Part shown: positions 33,926-42,122 of the stretch, piece by piece
How the letters are laid out: each line of letters opens with the position of its first letter
Numbering within the stretch: the stretch's first letter is position 1
From: Flavobacterium sangjuense
GTDB taxonomy: Bacteria; Bacteroidota; Bacteroidia; Flavobacteriales; Flavobacteriaceae
Assembly: GCF_004797125.1 (NCBI RefSeq)
Contig: NZ_CP038810.1
Coordinates: 1,240,001-1,304,000, forward strand
DNA length: 64,000 nucleotides
Direction of reading: 5' to 3'
The notes under the pieces: model-generated
Database searches by the model: none
What the model was told of the DNA's origin: nothing
What the model saw: the letters and a program-made list of their open reading frames with translations, nothing else
Program-made: the position numbers and the translations under genes

Positions 33926-35065
33926 ATGGATTTTAATTTGAACGAAGAACAGTTAATGATTCAACAAGCGGCGAGAGATTTTGCTCAAGCTGAATTATTA
34001 CCTGGCGTAATTGAAAGAGACGAACATTCCAAGTTTCCAACGGAACAAGTGAAAATGATGGCGGAATTAGGATTCTTAGGAATGATGGTGGATCCAAAAT
34101 ATGGTGGTGCGGGTTTAGATAGTGTTTCTTATGTTTTGGCGATGACCGAAATTGCTAAAGTGGATGCTTCGGCAGCGGTTATCATGTCGGTAAACAATTC
34201 TTTGGTTTGCGCCGGAATGGAAAAATATTGTTCAGAAGAACAAAAAATGAAATATTTAGTGCCTTTAGCAAAAGGTGAGGTTATCGGTGCATTTTGCTTA
34301 TCTGAACCTGAAGCGGGAAGTGATGCGAGTTCACAAAAAACGACTGCTATTGATATGGGCGATTACTATTTATTAAACGGAACCAAAAACTGGATTACTA
34401 ACGGCGGAACAGCTTCGACTTATTTGGTGATTGCACAAACCGATGTAGCAAAAGGACACAAAGGAATCAATGCGTTTATCGTTGAAAAAGGTTGGGCCGG
34501 TTTCGAAATTGGACCAAAAGAAAAGAAAATGGGAATCCGCGGAAGCGATACACATTCCTTAATGTTTACTGATGTAAAAGTACCAAAAGAAAACCGAATA
34601 GGTGCTGATGGTTTCGGATTTAATTTTGCAATGAATGTCTTAAACGGAGGAAGAATCGGGATTGCATCACAAGCATTGGGAATTGCAACCGGAGCTTACG
34701 AATTGGCATTAAAATATTCGCATGAGCGTAAAGCATTTGGCAAAGAAATTTTCAAACACCAAGCCATTGCGTTTAAATTAGCGGATATGTATGTGAAAAT
34801 TACGGCTGCTAAACTTTTGATTATGAAAGCGGCTTGCGAAAAAGATGAAGGAAAAGACATTGCGCACTCAGGTTCAATGGCAAAACTGTATGCTTCGGAA
34901 ATTGCTTTGGAAGTTGCCAATGAAGCGGTTCAAATTCATGGCGGAAATGGTTATGTTGCCGAATATCACGTAGAGCGTATGATGCGCGATTCGAAAATTA
35001 CGCAGATTTATGAAGGAACTTCAGAAATTCAAAGAATTGTAATTTCTCGTGGTTTGGTTTCATAA
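33926..35065 (+). CDS. Acyl-CoA dehydrogenase (short-chain type)
   Basis: The 379-residue FAD enzyme oxidises an acyl-CoA to the enoyl-CoA and passes electrons to electron-transfer flavoprotein. Signatures are FCLSEPEAGSDASS, the catalytic Glu363 in YEGTSEIQR, and QIHGGNGYVAEYHVERMMRD. The position of the Glu fits butyryl/short-chain types rather than isovaleryl-CoA dehydrogenase. The ATG at 33926 is used; an upstream TTG frame overlaps the promoter. Confidence 0.93.
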   Translation: MDFNLNEEQLMIQQAARDFAQAELLPGVIERDEHSKFPTEQVKMMAELGFLGMMVDPKYGGAGLDSVSYVLAMTEIAKVDASAAVIMSVNNSLVCAGMEKYCSEEQKMKYLVPLAKGEVIGAFCLSEPEAGSDASSQKTTAIDMGDYYLLNGTKNWITNGGTASTYLVIAQTDVAKGHKGINAFIVEKGWAGFEIGPKEKKMGIRGSDTHSLMFTDVKVPKENRIGADGFGFNFAMNVLNGGRIGIASQALGIATGAYELALKYSHERKAFGKEIFKHQAIAFKLADMYVKITAAKLLIMKAACEKDEGKDIAHSGSMAKLYASEIALEVANEAVQIHGGNGYVAEYHVERMMRDSKITQIYEGTSEIQRIVISRGLVS

Positions 35066-35072
35066 TTTTTCT

Positions 35073-35080
35073 TATATTTG
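35073..35080 (+). promoter_or_regulatory. Candidate -7 element before the Crp-type regulator
   Basis: TATATTTG fully matches TAnnTTTG. A TTG at 35054-35056 lies 16 bp upstream, a short spacer. A transcript from here would meet the terminator at 35115 before reaching the regulator gene, so its use is uncertain. Confidence 0.3.
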
Positions 35081-35114
35081 AGAAGAATAATTCTTGAAAA
35101 TTTAAAATTAATAA

Positions 35115-35150
35115 TCAAAAAACCCTTTCAGCAATGAAAGGGTTTTTTGA
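35115..35150 (+). terminator. Terminator after the acyl-CoA dehydrogenase gene
   Basis: A perfect 16-bp stem (35115-35130 with 35135-35150) with loop GCAA, ending in a T-rich 3' arm, lies 49 bp after the stop. Confidence 0.9.
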
Positions 35151-35176
35151 TTTAGAATATTTGCTACATTTACTGT

Positions 35177-35857
35177 ATGTATGACGAATTAAAATATTGG
35201 TATCTCCGCGATCACAAATTATTCCGGACATTGAGTATGTCACAAATCAAGCAATTGTGCATTATTGTTGGTTTTAAAAAAGCCAAAAAAGGCGATATTA
35301 TTTATTTTTCTTCTTCGGATTTGCCTCGTGTTTTTTTACTCAAAAAAGGCAATATCAAAATTGTTTCTGTTGATGAAGACGGCAACGAAACCATCAAAGA
35401 CATTATCCAAAAAGGTGATTTGTTTGGCGAATTAGAACTCGAAAACGACAGAAATTCAAACGAATATGCCAAAGCCTTAACTGATGAAGTTACCATTTGT
35501 AGTTTCCTGATGTCTGACTTTGAAGATTTGCTATTGCGTAATCCAAGTCTGGCGCTGTCTTATACCAAGTTTGTTGGTTTGAAAATGAAACGCATCAAAA
35601 ATAATTATGCTAATCTAATTTCTAAAGATGCCAAAACACGCCTGCTGACATTTATGAAAGAATGGGCAGAACGCGATGGAAAAAAAGAAGGAAACAGAGT
35701 CGTCATCGAAAACTACCTTACGCAAAATGATATCGCCCAAATCATCTGCACTTCACGCCAAACAGCCACTTCATTACTTAATGAATTAGAGGAAAATGGT
35801 CTGATGCATTATGGAAGAAAAGAGATTATTATTGAAGATGTTTCGAAATTGAACTAA
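35177..35857 (+). CDS. Crp/Fnr-family transcriptional regulator
   Basis: The 226-residue protein has an N-terminal cyclic-nucleotide-binding-like domain (about residues 15-130, with KKGDIIYFSS, VFLLKKGNIKIV and GDLFGELEL) and a C-terminal winged helix with the recognition segment TQNDIAQIICTSRQTATSLLNELEENGLM (split around residues 182-210). No Cys pattern for an Fe-S cluster is seen, so it is not a classical Fnr. Effector and targets are unknown. Its stop is 11 bp from the acetyltransferase gene. Confidence 0.92.
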   Translation: MYDELKYWYLRDHKLFRTLSMSQIKQLCIIVGFKKAKKGDIIYFSSSDLPRVFLLKKGNIKIVSVDEDGNETIKDIIQKGDLFGELELENDRNSNEYAKALTDEVTICSFLMSDFEDLLLRNPSLALSYTKFVGLKMKRIKNNYANLISKDAKTRLLTFMKEWAERDGKKEGNRVVIENYLTQNDIAQIICTSRQTATSLLNELEENGLMHYGRKEIIIEDVSKLN

Positions 35858-35868
35858 ACATAAACAGG

Positions 35869-36402
35869 ATGATACATTTCGAGAATTATACTGTCCGACG
35901 AATAGTAATAAGCGATTTGGAAAACTACTTCTCGCTGATTGAAAATAACCGGAAAAGACTTGAGGATTTTTTTACCGGAACGGTTTCCAGAACACGAACA
36001 TTTGAAGACACGGAAACGTTTTTGCGTGAAATAATTCAAAAACGTTATGCGAAACTATATTATGCGTTTGTTATAGAGAATGATGAAAATAAGGAGTTAG
36101 TTGGTTTTATTGACATAAAGAATATTGATTGGAATATTCCAAAAGCCGAATTGGGATTTTACACTGACGAACAGTATTCGGGAAAAGGAATAAGTTCAAA
36201 AGCATTTTCCTTGTTTGTGGATTATTGCTTTGATCATTTTGGTTTTTCAAAACTGTTTTTGAGAACACATGAAAGCAATATTGCTGCCCAAAAGCTTGCC
36301 CAAAAAGCGGGTTTTCAAATTGAAGGTAAAATCAGAAAAGACTATAAAACCACAAAAGGAGAAGTTGTCGACTTGATTTATTATGGAAAAATTAGAGAGT
36401 AA
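35869..36402 (+). CDS. GNAT-family N-acetyltransferase (RimJ/RimL-like)
   Basis: The 177-residue protein shows the GNAT fold: FVIENDENKELVGFIDI for the central strands, and a CoA-binding stretch EQYSGKGISSKAFSLFVDYC, then LRTHESNIAAQKLAQKAGFQIEGKIR. These features match the RimJ/RimL group that acetylates protein N-termini or small amines. It follows the Crp-type regulator by 11 bp and may be cotranscribed. The substrate is unknown. Confidence 0.88.
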   Translation: MIHFENYTVRRIVISDLENYFSLIENNRKRLEDFFTGTVSRTRTFEDTETFLREIIQKRYAKLYYAFVIENDENKELVGFIDIKNIDWNIPKAELGFYTDEQYSGKGISSKAFSLFVDYCFDHFGFSKLFLRTHESNIAAQKLAQKAGFQIEGKIRKDYKTTKGEVVDLIYYGKIRE

Positions 36403-36459
36403 AACAACTTATTTACTCCAAATGTAAACTACCCGACAAAACGTTTTTTCAAACCGCTT

Positions 36460-36467
36460 TAGTTTTG
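36460..36467 (+). promoter_or_regulatory. Candidate -7 promoter element for the YHS-domain gene
   Basis: TAGTTTTG fully matches TAnnTTTG, 25 bp before the ATG at 36493. No clear TTG is seen at -33. Confidence 0.42.
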
Positions 36468-36492
36468 CTTCATAATCAAAACAATATTAAAA

Positions 36493-36954
36493 ATGAGAAG
36501 ACAAATTTTAATCATGTTCGTTGCCTTTATTTCGGTGACAACATTTGGACAAACCGCTGCAAAAAGAATAGCCGATTTCAATCTGGATAAAAAAACAGCC
36601 ATTCAGGGATATGATCCAGTGGCGTATTTTACGCAGAAAAAAGCAGTAAAAGGGAAAGCAACTATAGTCGCAACTTATGAAGGTGTGACCTATAATTTTT
36701 CTTCGCAAACCAATAAAGACCTGTTTCTAAAAAATCCAGCGGGTTACGAACCGCAATATGGCGGTTGGTGTGCTTTTGCGATGGGCGATTATGGCGAGAA
36801 AGTGGAAATCAATCCGGAAACGTTTAAAGTTTTGGATGGCAAATTGTATTTGTTTTACAACGCTTTTTTTAATAACACTTTGAAAAGCTGGAACAGGGAT
36901 GAGGTTAATTTAAAGAAGAAAGCTGATGCTAACTGGAAGAAAATAATCAACTAA
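36493..36954 (+). CDS. Exported YHS-domain protein
   Basis: The 153-residue protein has a signal peptide (to VTTFGQ, about residue 20). The core is a YHS domain with KTAIQGYDPVAYFTQKKAVKG, YEGVTYNFSSQTNKDLF and YGGWCAFAM (Cys near 94). YHS domains are linked with metal binding or heavy-metal enzymes; the exported form is common in environmental bacteria. It is followed by a DoxX-like gene 10 bp later, a pairing that suggests a joint role at the envelope. Function unknown. Confidence 0.87.
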   Translation: MRRQILIMFVAFISVTTFGQTAAKRIADFNLDKKTAIQGYDPVAYFTQKKAVKGKATIVATYEGVTYNFSSQTNKDLFLKNPAGYEPQYGGWCAFAMGDYGEKVEINPETFKVLDGKLYLFYNAFFNNTLKSWNRDEVNLKKKADANWKKIIN

Positions 36955-36964
36955 AGGAGGAAGC

Positions 36965-37354
36965 ATGAAAAACTCGATATTCACTTGGATTGTCAAACTC
37001 ATAGCAGTAATAATCCTTTTACAAACTTTATATTTCAAATTTACCGCTGCCGAAGAAAGCGTTTATATTTTCACCAAACTGGGCATCGAACCTTTTGGAA
37101 GAATAGGTTCCGGTCTTGTTGAATTGATTGCATCGATTTTAATTCTGATTCCACGAACCACTTTAATTGGTGCTCTATTAGGAGCGGGTACTATGCTTGG
37201 CGCTATTTTTTCACACCTGTTTGTCTTGGGGATTGAGGTGAAAAATGATGGTGGAGAATTGTTTATTTTGGCAATAATTACTTTACTTTGTTGTACGTTA
37301 CTAATTATTCAAAACAGAAATAAGATTCAGGATTTGCTAAGATTTAAGATATAA
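36965..37354 (+). CDS. DoxX-like small membrane protein
   Basis: The 129-residue protein has four predicted membrane segments (about residues 7-25, 44-62, 66-85 and 98-115). The pattern ...LQTLYFKFTAAEESV and ...GSGLVELIASILILIPRTTLIGALLGAGTMLGAIFSHL (shown in parts) is typical of the DoxX family, whose roles include thiol/redox work at the membrane. Its 10-bp gap from the YHS gene indicates a two-gene unit. Confidence 0.82.
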   Translation: MKNSIFTWIVKLIAVIILLQTLYFKFTAAEESVYIFTKLGIEPFGRIGSGLVELIASILILIPRTTLIGALLGAGTMLGAIFSHLFVLGIEVKNDGGELFILAIITLLCCTLLIIQNRNKIQDLLRFKI

Positions 37355-37400
37355 AACTGAGGTATTACAAAAAACGTAATTAAGTTATAAATATAAAAAT

Positions 37401-37889
37401 ATGCTCATACCATCTTTGCACAAAACCTTAAATGAATTGGAGCTGTTGTTAAACCAACTTTCCAATGCCGATTTTACTTTGCCATGTAAGGGTTTGAGTA
37501 ATGCAACAATTGGTGAACACACACGGCATATTATCGAAATGTTTCAGTGTCTCGAAAATCAATATGAAAATGGTGTTGTGAATTATGACAGAAGAAATCG
37601 CGATTACCGAATCCAAACCGATACTCATTTTGCGTTGCAATGTTTAACTGATATCAAAAATCAATTGGAAAAAGACAATAAAAAATTACTGTTGCAACAA
37701 ATTATTGATGAAGAAGAATTGCATATCGAGAGTAATTATTTCAGAGAATTGTTATACAATTTGGAGCATTGCATTCATCATCAGGCCTTAATAAAAGTCG
37801 CAGTTTTGCAGTTGGAGCATTTACAAATTGATGCTGATTTTGGCGTGGCACCATCTACTATCGAATACAGAAAACAATGTGCACAGTAA
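37401..37889 (+). CDS. DinB-family protein
   Basis: The 162-residue protein is a four-helix DinB/YfiT-type protein. Metal-ligand histidines typical of the fold appear in NATIGEHTRHIIEMF (near residues 37-51) and in LEHCIHHQALIKVAVL (near 123). Such proteins are thought to act as thiol-dependent metalloenzymes. The gene overlaps the next by 13 bp. Function unknown. Confidence 0.83.
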   Translation: MLIPSLHKTLNELELLLNQLSNADFTLPCKGLSNATIGEHTRHIIEMFQCLENQYENGVVNYDRRNRDYRIQTDTHFALQCLTDIKNQLEKDNKKLLLQQIIDEEELHIESNYFRELLYNLEHCIHHQALIKVAVLQLEHLQIDADFGVAPSTIEYRKQCAQ

Positions 37890-38587
37890 GTTTTGTCAAT
37901 GCCAATGGCAAAATTATCATTACTTCCAATCGTGATGAAAAGACATTGAGGCCAAACTCCATCGAACCCAAAAATTATCTCATCAACAACAAAAAAATCA
38001 TCTTTCCAAAAGATCAAAAAGCTGGCGGAACATGGTTCGCTATTGATGAACACGCTACTATTTTAGTGCTTTTAAATGGTGCCGATGAAAGACATATTCT
38101 CAAAGAAAGTTACCGAAAAAGTCGCGGTTTGATTGTATTGGAATTAATCAGCAGCGAATCCGTAATTGCAGCATGGAAAAACATCGATTTGGAAAACATC
38201 GAACCTTTTACGCTGGTGCTTTTTCAAAATCAAAAATTGTATCAGTTGCGATGGAATGAAACTGAAAAAAGCACTTTGGAATTGGATACCAATCAGAGTC
38301 ATATTTGGTCATCGTCAACTTTGTATTCAAAGGAAATCAGAGAAAAAAGAGCGAATTGGTTTTACACGTTTCTAGATGCAAAGCCGGAAGTGGACGACGA
38401 AGAATTGTTTAATTTTCACCGTTATACAGAAGAAGAAAACACCGAACACGGATTGGTTATCAATAGGAATGGGACACTGAAAACCCTGAGCATCACACAA
38501 ACGATTATCGAAAAAAATAAAGTTGCAATTCATTACAATGATTTGATTGCCGAACAGGATTTTTCCAATACCTTTATTTCCGTCTGA
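37877..38587 (+). CDS. NRDE/TANGO2-family protein
   Basis: The 236-residue protein begins MCTVSF, the N-terminal nucleophile-like Cys start of the TANGO2/NRDE family, and carries the name-giving SNRDEK at residues 16-21, followed by KAGGTWFAIDEHATILVLLNG. The biochemical role is unsettled; eukaryotic TANGO2 has been linked to heme and lipid handling. It overlaps the DinB gene by 13 bp. Confidence 0.88.
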   Translation: MCTVSFVNANGKIIITSNRDEKTLRPNSIEPKNYLINNKKIIFPKDQKAGGTWFAIDEHATILVLLNGADERHILKESYRKSRGLIVLELISSESVIAAWKNIDLENIEPFTLVLFQNQKLYQLRWNETEKSTLELDTNQSHIWSSSTLYSKEIREKRANWFYTFLDAKPEVDDEELFNFHRYTEEENTEHGLVINRNGTLKTLSITQTIIEKNKVAIHYNDLIAEQDFSNTFISV

Positions 38588-38608
38588 CAACTCATAATTT
38601 ATAACTAT

Positions 38609-39643
38609 TTGAGACTTTTTCTCCATAAATTGTTCCACTGGGAATATTGGCCATTTCAAATTGTCTATATTCCTATTTATTTTTTATGGTCGTATTATGC
38701 TTTGAAAGCAAGGACAATTTTCTTTTTTAATACTTGCAATCCAACGATGAAAAACGGTGGTTTTGTTATGGATAGCAAAATAGAAATCTATGATTTAATT
38801 CCGAAACAGTTTTATCCAACAACGAAATTTGTCAAAGAGAAAATACCTTTTGATGAAGTTGAAACCTTACTTGAAACTTCCAAAATTAATTTCCCTTTTA
38901 TTGTAAAACCGGATATTGGTTTGCGCGGATCAGCGGTAAAAAAAGTAAGCAATTTAGAAGAATTAAAAGCCTATCACAACAAAGCTAATTTTGATTATTT
39001 AGTACAGGATTTGATTCCGTATGAAAACGAAGTCGGAATTTTCTATGTTCGTTTTCCATATGAAAAGCACGGGCAACTTACCGGAATTGTAGCCAAGGAA
39101 TTTCTAATTATTGAAGGTGATGGCTGTTCAACGATTGAAGAATTATTGAAAGCCAATCCGCGTTACGAACTTCAGTTAAAAGCACTCGAAAAAGAATATG
39201 GTAGTCAGCTAAAAACCATTTTGGCAAATGGCGAAAAACGAAATCTAGTGCCTTATGGGAATCACGCTCGTGGCGCAAAATTTTTAGATTATAGTCATTT
39301 AATTTCTGCTGAATTGACCAAAGCCATTGACGAAATGTGTCTTCAGATTCCAGAGTTTTATTTTGGCAGAATGGATTTGATGTACAACACTTGGGAAGAA
39401 CTTGAACAAGGCAAAAACTTTTCTATCGTTGAATTAAACGGTGCAGCGAGCGAACCAACGCATATTTATGACCCAAAGCATTCGTTGTTTTTTGCATGGA
39501 AAGAATTGGCGCGACACATTAGTTATATGTTTCGTATCAGTGTTGAAAATCACAAACGAGGATTTCCGTATTTGTCACACAAAGTTGGAATGGAACAATA
39601 TAGGTTACATTTGGAACAAAGTAATAAAATTGTAAAATTTTAA
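38609..39643 (+). CDS. ATP-grasp-type protein with N-terminal membrane-associated segment
   Basis: The 344-residue protein starts at a TTG; there is no in-frame ATG between the upstream stop and the conserved-looking N-terminus. Residues 10-45 (FHWEYWPFQIVYIPIYFL) are hydrophobic and aromatic. The rest resembles an ATP-grasp fold of the D-Ala-D-Ala ligase type: FPFIVKPDIGLRGSAVK, VQDLIPYENEVGIFY and FYFGRMDLMYNTWEEL. It could ligate or phosphorylate an unknown carboxylate substrate. The next gene overlaps its stop by one base. Confidence 0.75.
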   Translation: MRLFLHKLFHWEYWPFQIVYIPIYFLWSYYALKARTIFFFNTCNPTMKNGGFVMDSKIEIYDLIPKQFYPTTKFVKEKIPFDEVETLLETSKINFPFIVKPDIGLRGSAVKKVSNLEELKAYHNKANFDYLVQDLIPYENEVGIFYVRFPYEKHGQLTGIVAKEFLIIEGDGCSTIEELLKANPRYELQLKALEKEYGSQLKTILANGEKRNLVPYGNHARGAKFLDYSHLISAELTKAIDEMCLQIPEFYFGRMDLMYNTWEELEQGKNFSIVELNGAASEPTHIYDPKHSLFFAWKELARHISYMFRISVENHKRGFPYLSHKVGMEQYRLHLEQSNKIVKF

Positions 39644-40269
39644 TGCAGAACCTTAAGAACATAGCAGTTGGTTTTCTGGTGAGTTTCATCGGCTCCATTC
39701 CCTTGGGATATCTGAATGTTGTGGGTTTTCAGGTTTATGAAAAAACGGGTTTATTTCCAACAGCTTTGTACTTATTGGGTGTAATTATTATTGAGTTTTT
39801 CGTGATTTATTTCACCTTGATTTTCGCTAATAAGTTAGCTGCCAATAAAAGACTAACCAAGTATATTGAAGGATTTTCGATAGTATTCATGTTTGTTTTG
39901 GCGTATGTTTTTTATTCCAGTGCCAATGCTAAAAGTGATTTTTCAACAAGCTTTAATTATGCACCATTCTTATTAGGCATAGTTTTGAGCTGTCTCAATT
40001 TTATCCAAATTCCGTTTTGGACCGGTTGGAATTTGTATTTGCTAAACGGAAACTACATAGAAGTTTCTAAATCAAGAAAATACTTTTATGTCTTCGGAAC
40101 CATAACCGGAACATTTTGTGGTATGTTGGTGTTGATTCTTTCGCTTCATTATTTTGCTTCTAATGTAGATTTTTTGTCTAAATATTTAATGCAAATCATT
40201 ATTCCACTGGTATTTGTTGGACTCGGGATTTTGCAGACGATTAAGTTTTACCGAAAATATTACCGTTAA
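39643..40269 (+). CDS. LysE-like membrane protein
   Basis: The 208-residue protein has six predicted membrane segments. The start VGFLVSFIGSIPLGYLNVVGF resembles the N-terminus of LysE/RhtB amino acid exporters, with the typical IPLGxxN motif. It overlaps the ATP-grasp gene stop in a TAATG junction, so the two are translationally coupled. A role in exporting the ATP-grasp product is possible but unproven. Confidence 0.75.
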   Translation: MQNLKNIAVGFLVSFIGSIPLGYLNVVGFQVYEKTGLFPTALYLLGVIIIEFFVIYFTLIFANKLAANKRLTKYIEGFSIVFMFVLAYVFYSSANAKSDFSTSFNYAPFLLGIVLSCLNFIQIPFWTGWNLYLLNGNYIEVSKSRKYFYVFGTITGTFCGMLVLILSLHYFASNVDFLSKYLMQIIIPLVFVGLGILQTIKFYRKYYR

Positions 40270-40325
40270 ATTTCAATCGTTTCATTTCCTAAGTTTTGTT
40301 ATATTTACCAGACTTAAAATTACAA

Positions 40326-41003
40326 ATGAAGAATGTAATCATCACAGGAACTTCGCGTGGCATCGGATTCGAGCTGGCTTTACAGTTTGCCAATGCTGGT
40401 CATCAGGTTTTGGCCATTTCCCGCAAAATCCCACAAGGTTTATTAGGAAACTCAAACATCACTTGTCTTTCCGTTGATTTGTCAAAAGAAAACGAACTTG
40501 TTGCTGTTGACAATTTTATTTCGCAAACATGGAAAAAAGTGGATGTCATCATTCACAACGCCGGAAGTTTGGTCAACAAACCATTTGCACAAACTACACA
40601 GCAAGATTTTGAAAATGTTTATAAAGTCAATGTTTTTGGTGTGGCCAATTTGACTCGGATTTGCCTGCCTTATTTGCAAAAAGGAAGTCATGTGGTTTCG
40701 ATAAGTTCAATGGGCGGAATTCAGGGAAGCATGAAGTTTGCCGGACTTTCAGCTTATAGTTCGAGTAAAGGTGCCATAATAACATTATCTGAATTGTTAG
40801 CCGAAGAATACAAAGAGCAAGGCATTGCTTTTAATGTATTAGCACTTGGAGCGGTAAATACAGAAATGCTGCAGGAAGCTTTTCCGGGTTATGAAGCTCC
40901 GATTTCTGCGGGAGCAATGGCCGATTATATTTTCAATTTTGCCCTAACGGGAAACAAATATCACAACGGAAAAATAATTCAGGTTTCATCTTCAACGCCA
41001 TAA
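40326..41003 (+). CDS. Short-chain dehydrogenase/reductase
   Basis: From ATG 40326 the protein has 225 residues. The NAD(P)-binding motif TGTSRGIG is at residues 7-14, the NAG motif in HNAGSLV, and the catalytic Ser and YxxxK in SISSMGG and YSSSKGA. Substrate is unknown. The SprT-like gene starts 2 bp after the stop. An upstream TTG frame is not favoured because the ATG gives a standard Rossmann start. Confidence 0.9.
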   Translation: MKNVIITGTSRGIGFELALQFANAGHQVLAISRKIPQGLLGNSNITCLSVDLSKENELVAVDNFISQTWKKVDVIIHNAGSLVNKPFAQTTQQDFENVYKVNVFGVANLTRICLPYLQKGSHVVSISSMGGIQGSMKFAGLSAYSSSKGAIITLSELLAEEYKEQGIAFNVLALGAVNTEMLQEAFPGYEAPISAGAMADYIFNFALTGNKYHNGKIIQVSSSTP

Positions 41004-41005
41004 TT

Positions 41006-41608
41006 TTGAGCGAAGTCTTATCCAAATACTTGCCCGAACACGCCGTACTTTCTTGCTTTGAATTAATCAAAGAGAATAATGTGCATCTAAAAATTGTCAA
41101 CGAACGACAAACGCGTCATGGTGATTATCGACGAGCTGTTGGTGGGAAACACGAAATTACGGTCAATGCCAATTTGAATAAATACCGATTTCTAATTACG
41201 TTGGTTCATGAGATTTCGCATTTGGTTGCTTATGAAAAATACGGGCGACTTATAAAACCACATGGCAACGAATGGAAAATTACCTTTCAGCGTTTGATGG
41301 TTCCGTTTATTCGACCGGAAATATTTCCGCATGCTGTCCTGCCTTTGATTGCCAATCATTTCAGAAATCCAACAGCGAGTAGTGATACCGATGCCCGATT
41401 GGCTTTTGCCCTAAAACAATTTGACGAAAGAAAACCTGATGTTCATTTCGTACACGAAGTACCAAGCGGCAGTATGTTCCGAATAAAAAATGGCAGAATT
41501 TTTCAAAAGAAAGGCTTACGCGTAAAGCGTTATGAATGTCTGGAAGTAAAAACAGGAAGACTTTATTTGTTTAATGCCAACGCTGAGGTGGAAATTTTGC
41601 CTGGTTAA
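41006..41608 (+). CDS. SprT-like zinc metallopeptidase domain protein
   Basis: The 200-residue protein has the metal-binding HEISH at residues 68-72 within LVHEISHLVAYEKYG, and an SprT-like N-terminal half (YRRAVGGKHEITVNANLNKY). The C-terminal part ends in a small beta-rich segment, which in SprT proteins is a zinc ribbon; here only one Cys (YECLEVKTGRLYLF) remains visible, so the ribbon may be degenerate. The start appears to be TTG at 41006. It is related to the DNA-protein crosslink peptidase family but function here is unknown. Confidence 0.82.
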   Translation: MSEVLSKYLPEHAVLSCFELIKENNVHLKIVNERQTRHGDYRRAVGGKHEITVNANLNKYRFLITLVHEISHLVAYEKYGRLIKPHGNEWKITFQRLMVPFIRPEIFPHAVLPLIANHFRNPTASSDTDARLAFALKQFDERKPDVHFVHEVPSGSMFRIKNGRIFQKKGLRVKRYECLEVKTGRLYLFNANAEVEILPG

Positions 41609-41618
41609 ATAATCTGTC

Positions 41619-42116
41619 ATGAAAAAAGTTCAAATTGCTTTATTCTTTCTGTTGTTTTCAAAACTAAGTTTTGGGCAGGATTATCTTTTACCAAATGAAG
41701 AAGTTCTTTTTTCATTTGAGACAAAGGCTGGCAAAAAAATGATTTTAGCTAAAGATAAGCATGGTAAATATATAGTTTACAGATTTGGCACTTCAAAAAA
41801 AATCGAATTAGAATATCCCGAAAAGAATAAAGAAAGTTGGAATAAGTTTACCTTTGCGTATTATAGTAGAGGAGGCGGAGTTCAAAACTTAGCTATGGAT
41901 TTAAACAATGTTTTTTTTAAAATAGGCAATTTTGAATATTCGATTCATGAGAATTATTATTCTGAAAGTAATGAAAATGATGTAGGAATCACAATCAGGA
42001 ATACAGCGACAGAAAAGACTTCAGAAATTTATGGAAAATATAATTCTGTAAAAGGGTCCTTATATAAATTTAGAAGCAATAAGTTACTCAAAATAGATGA
42101 GGATAGAATAGACTAA
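41619..42116 (+). CDS. Exported protein of unknown function
   Basis: This 165-residue protein has a signal peptide (to KLSFGQ, about residue 20) and a beta-rich body with no motif I recognise (TKAGKKMILAKDKHGKYIVY; YYSRGGGVQNLAMDLNN). It lies 10 bp after the SprT-like gene and 6 bp before the mannose-1-phosphate guanylyltransferase gene, so it belongs to the same transcript. Confidence 0.7.
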   Translation: MKKVQIALFFLLFSKLSFGQDYLLPNEEVLFSFETKAGKKMILAKDKHGKYIVYRFGTSKKIELEYPEKNKESWNKFTFAYYSRGGGVQNLAMDLNNVFFKIGNFEYSIHENYYSESNENDVGITIRNTATEKTSEIYGKYNSVKGSLYKFRSNKLLKIDEDRID

Positions 42117-42122
42117 GAAATT

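Noticed and set aside
35073..35150. A small RNA between the -7 element at 35073 and the terminator at 35115-35150
   Set aside because: The promoter spacer is too short and the hairpin is well explained as the terminator of the acyl-CoA dehydrogenase gene.
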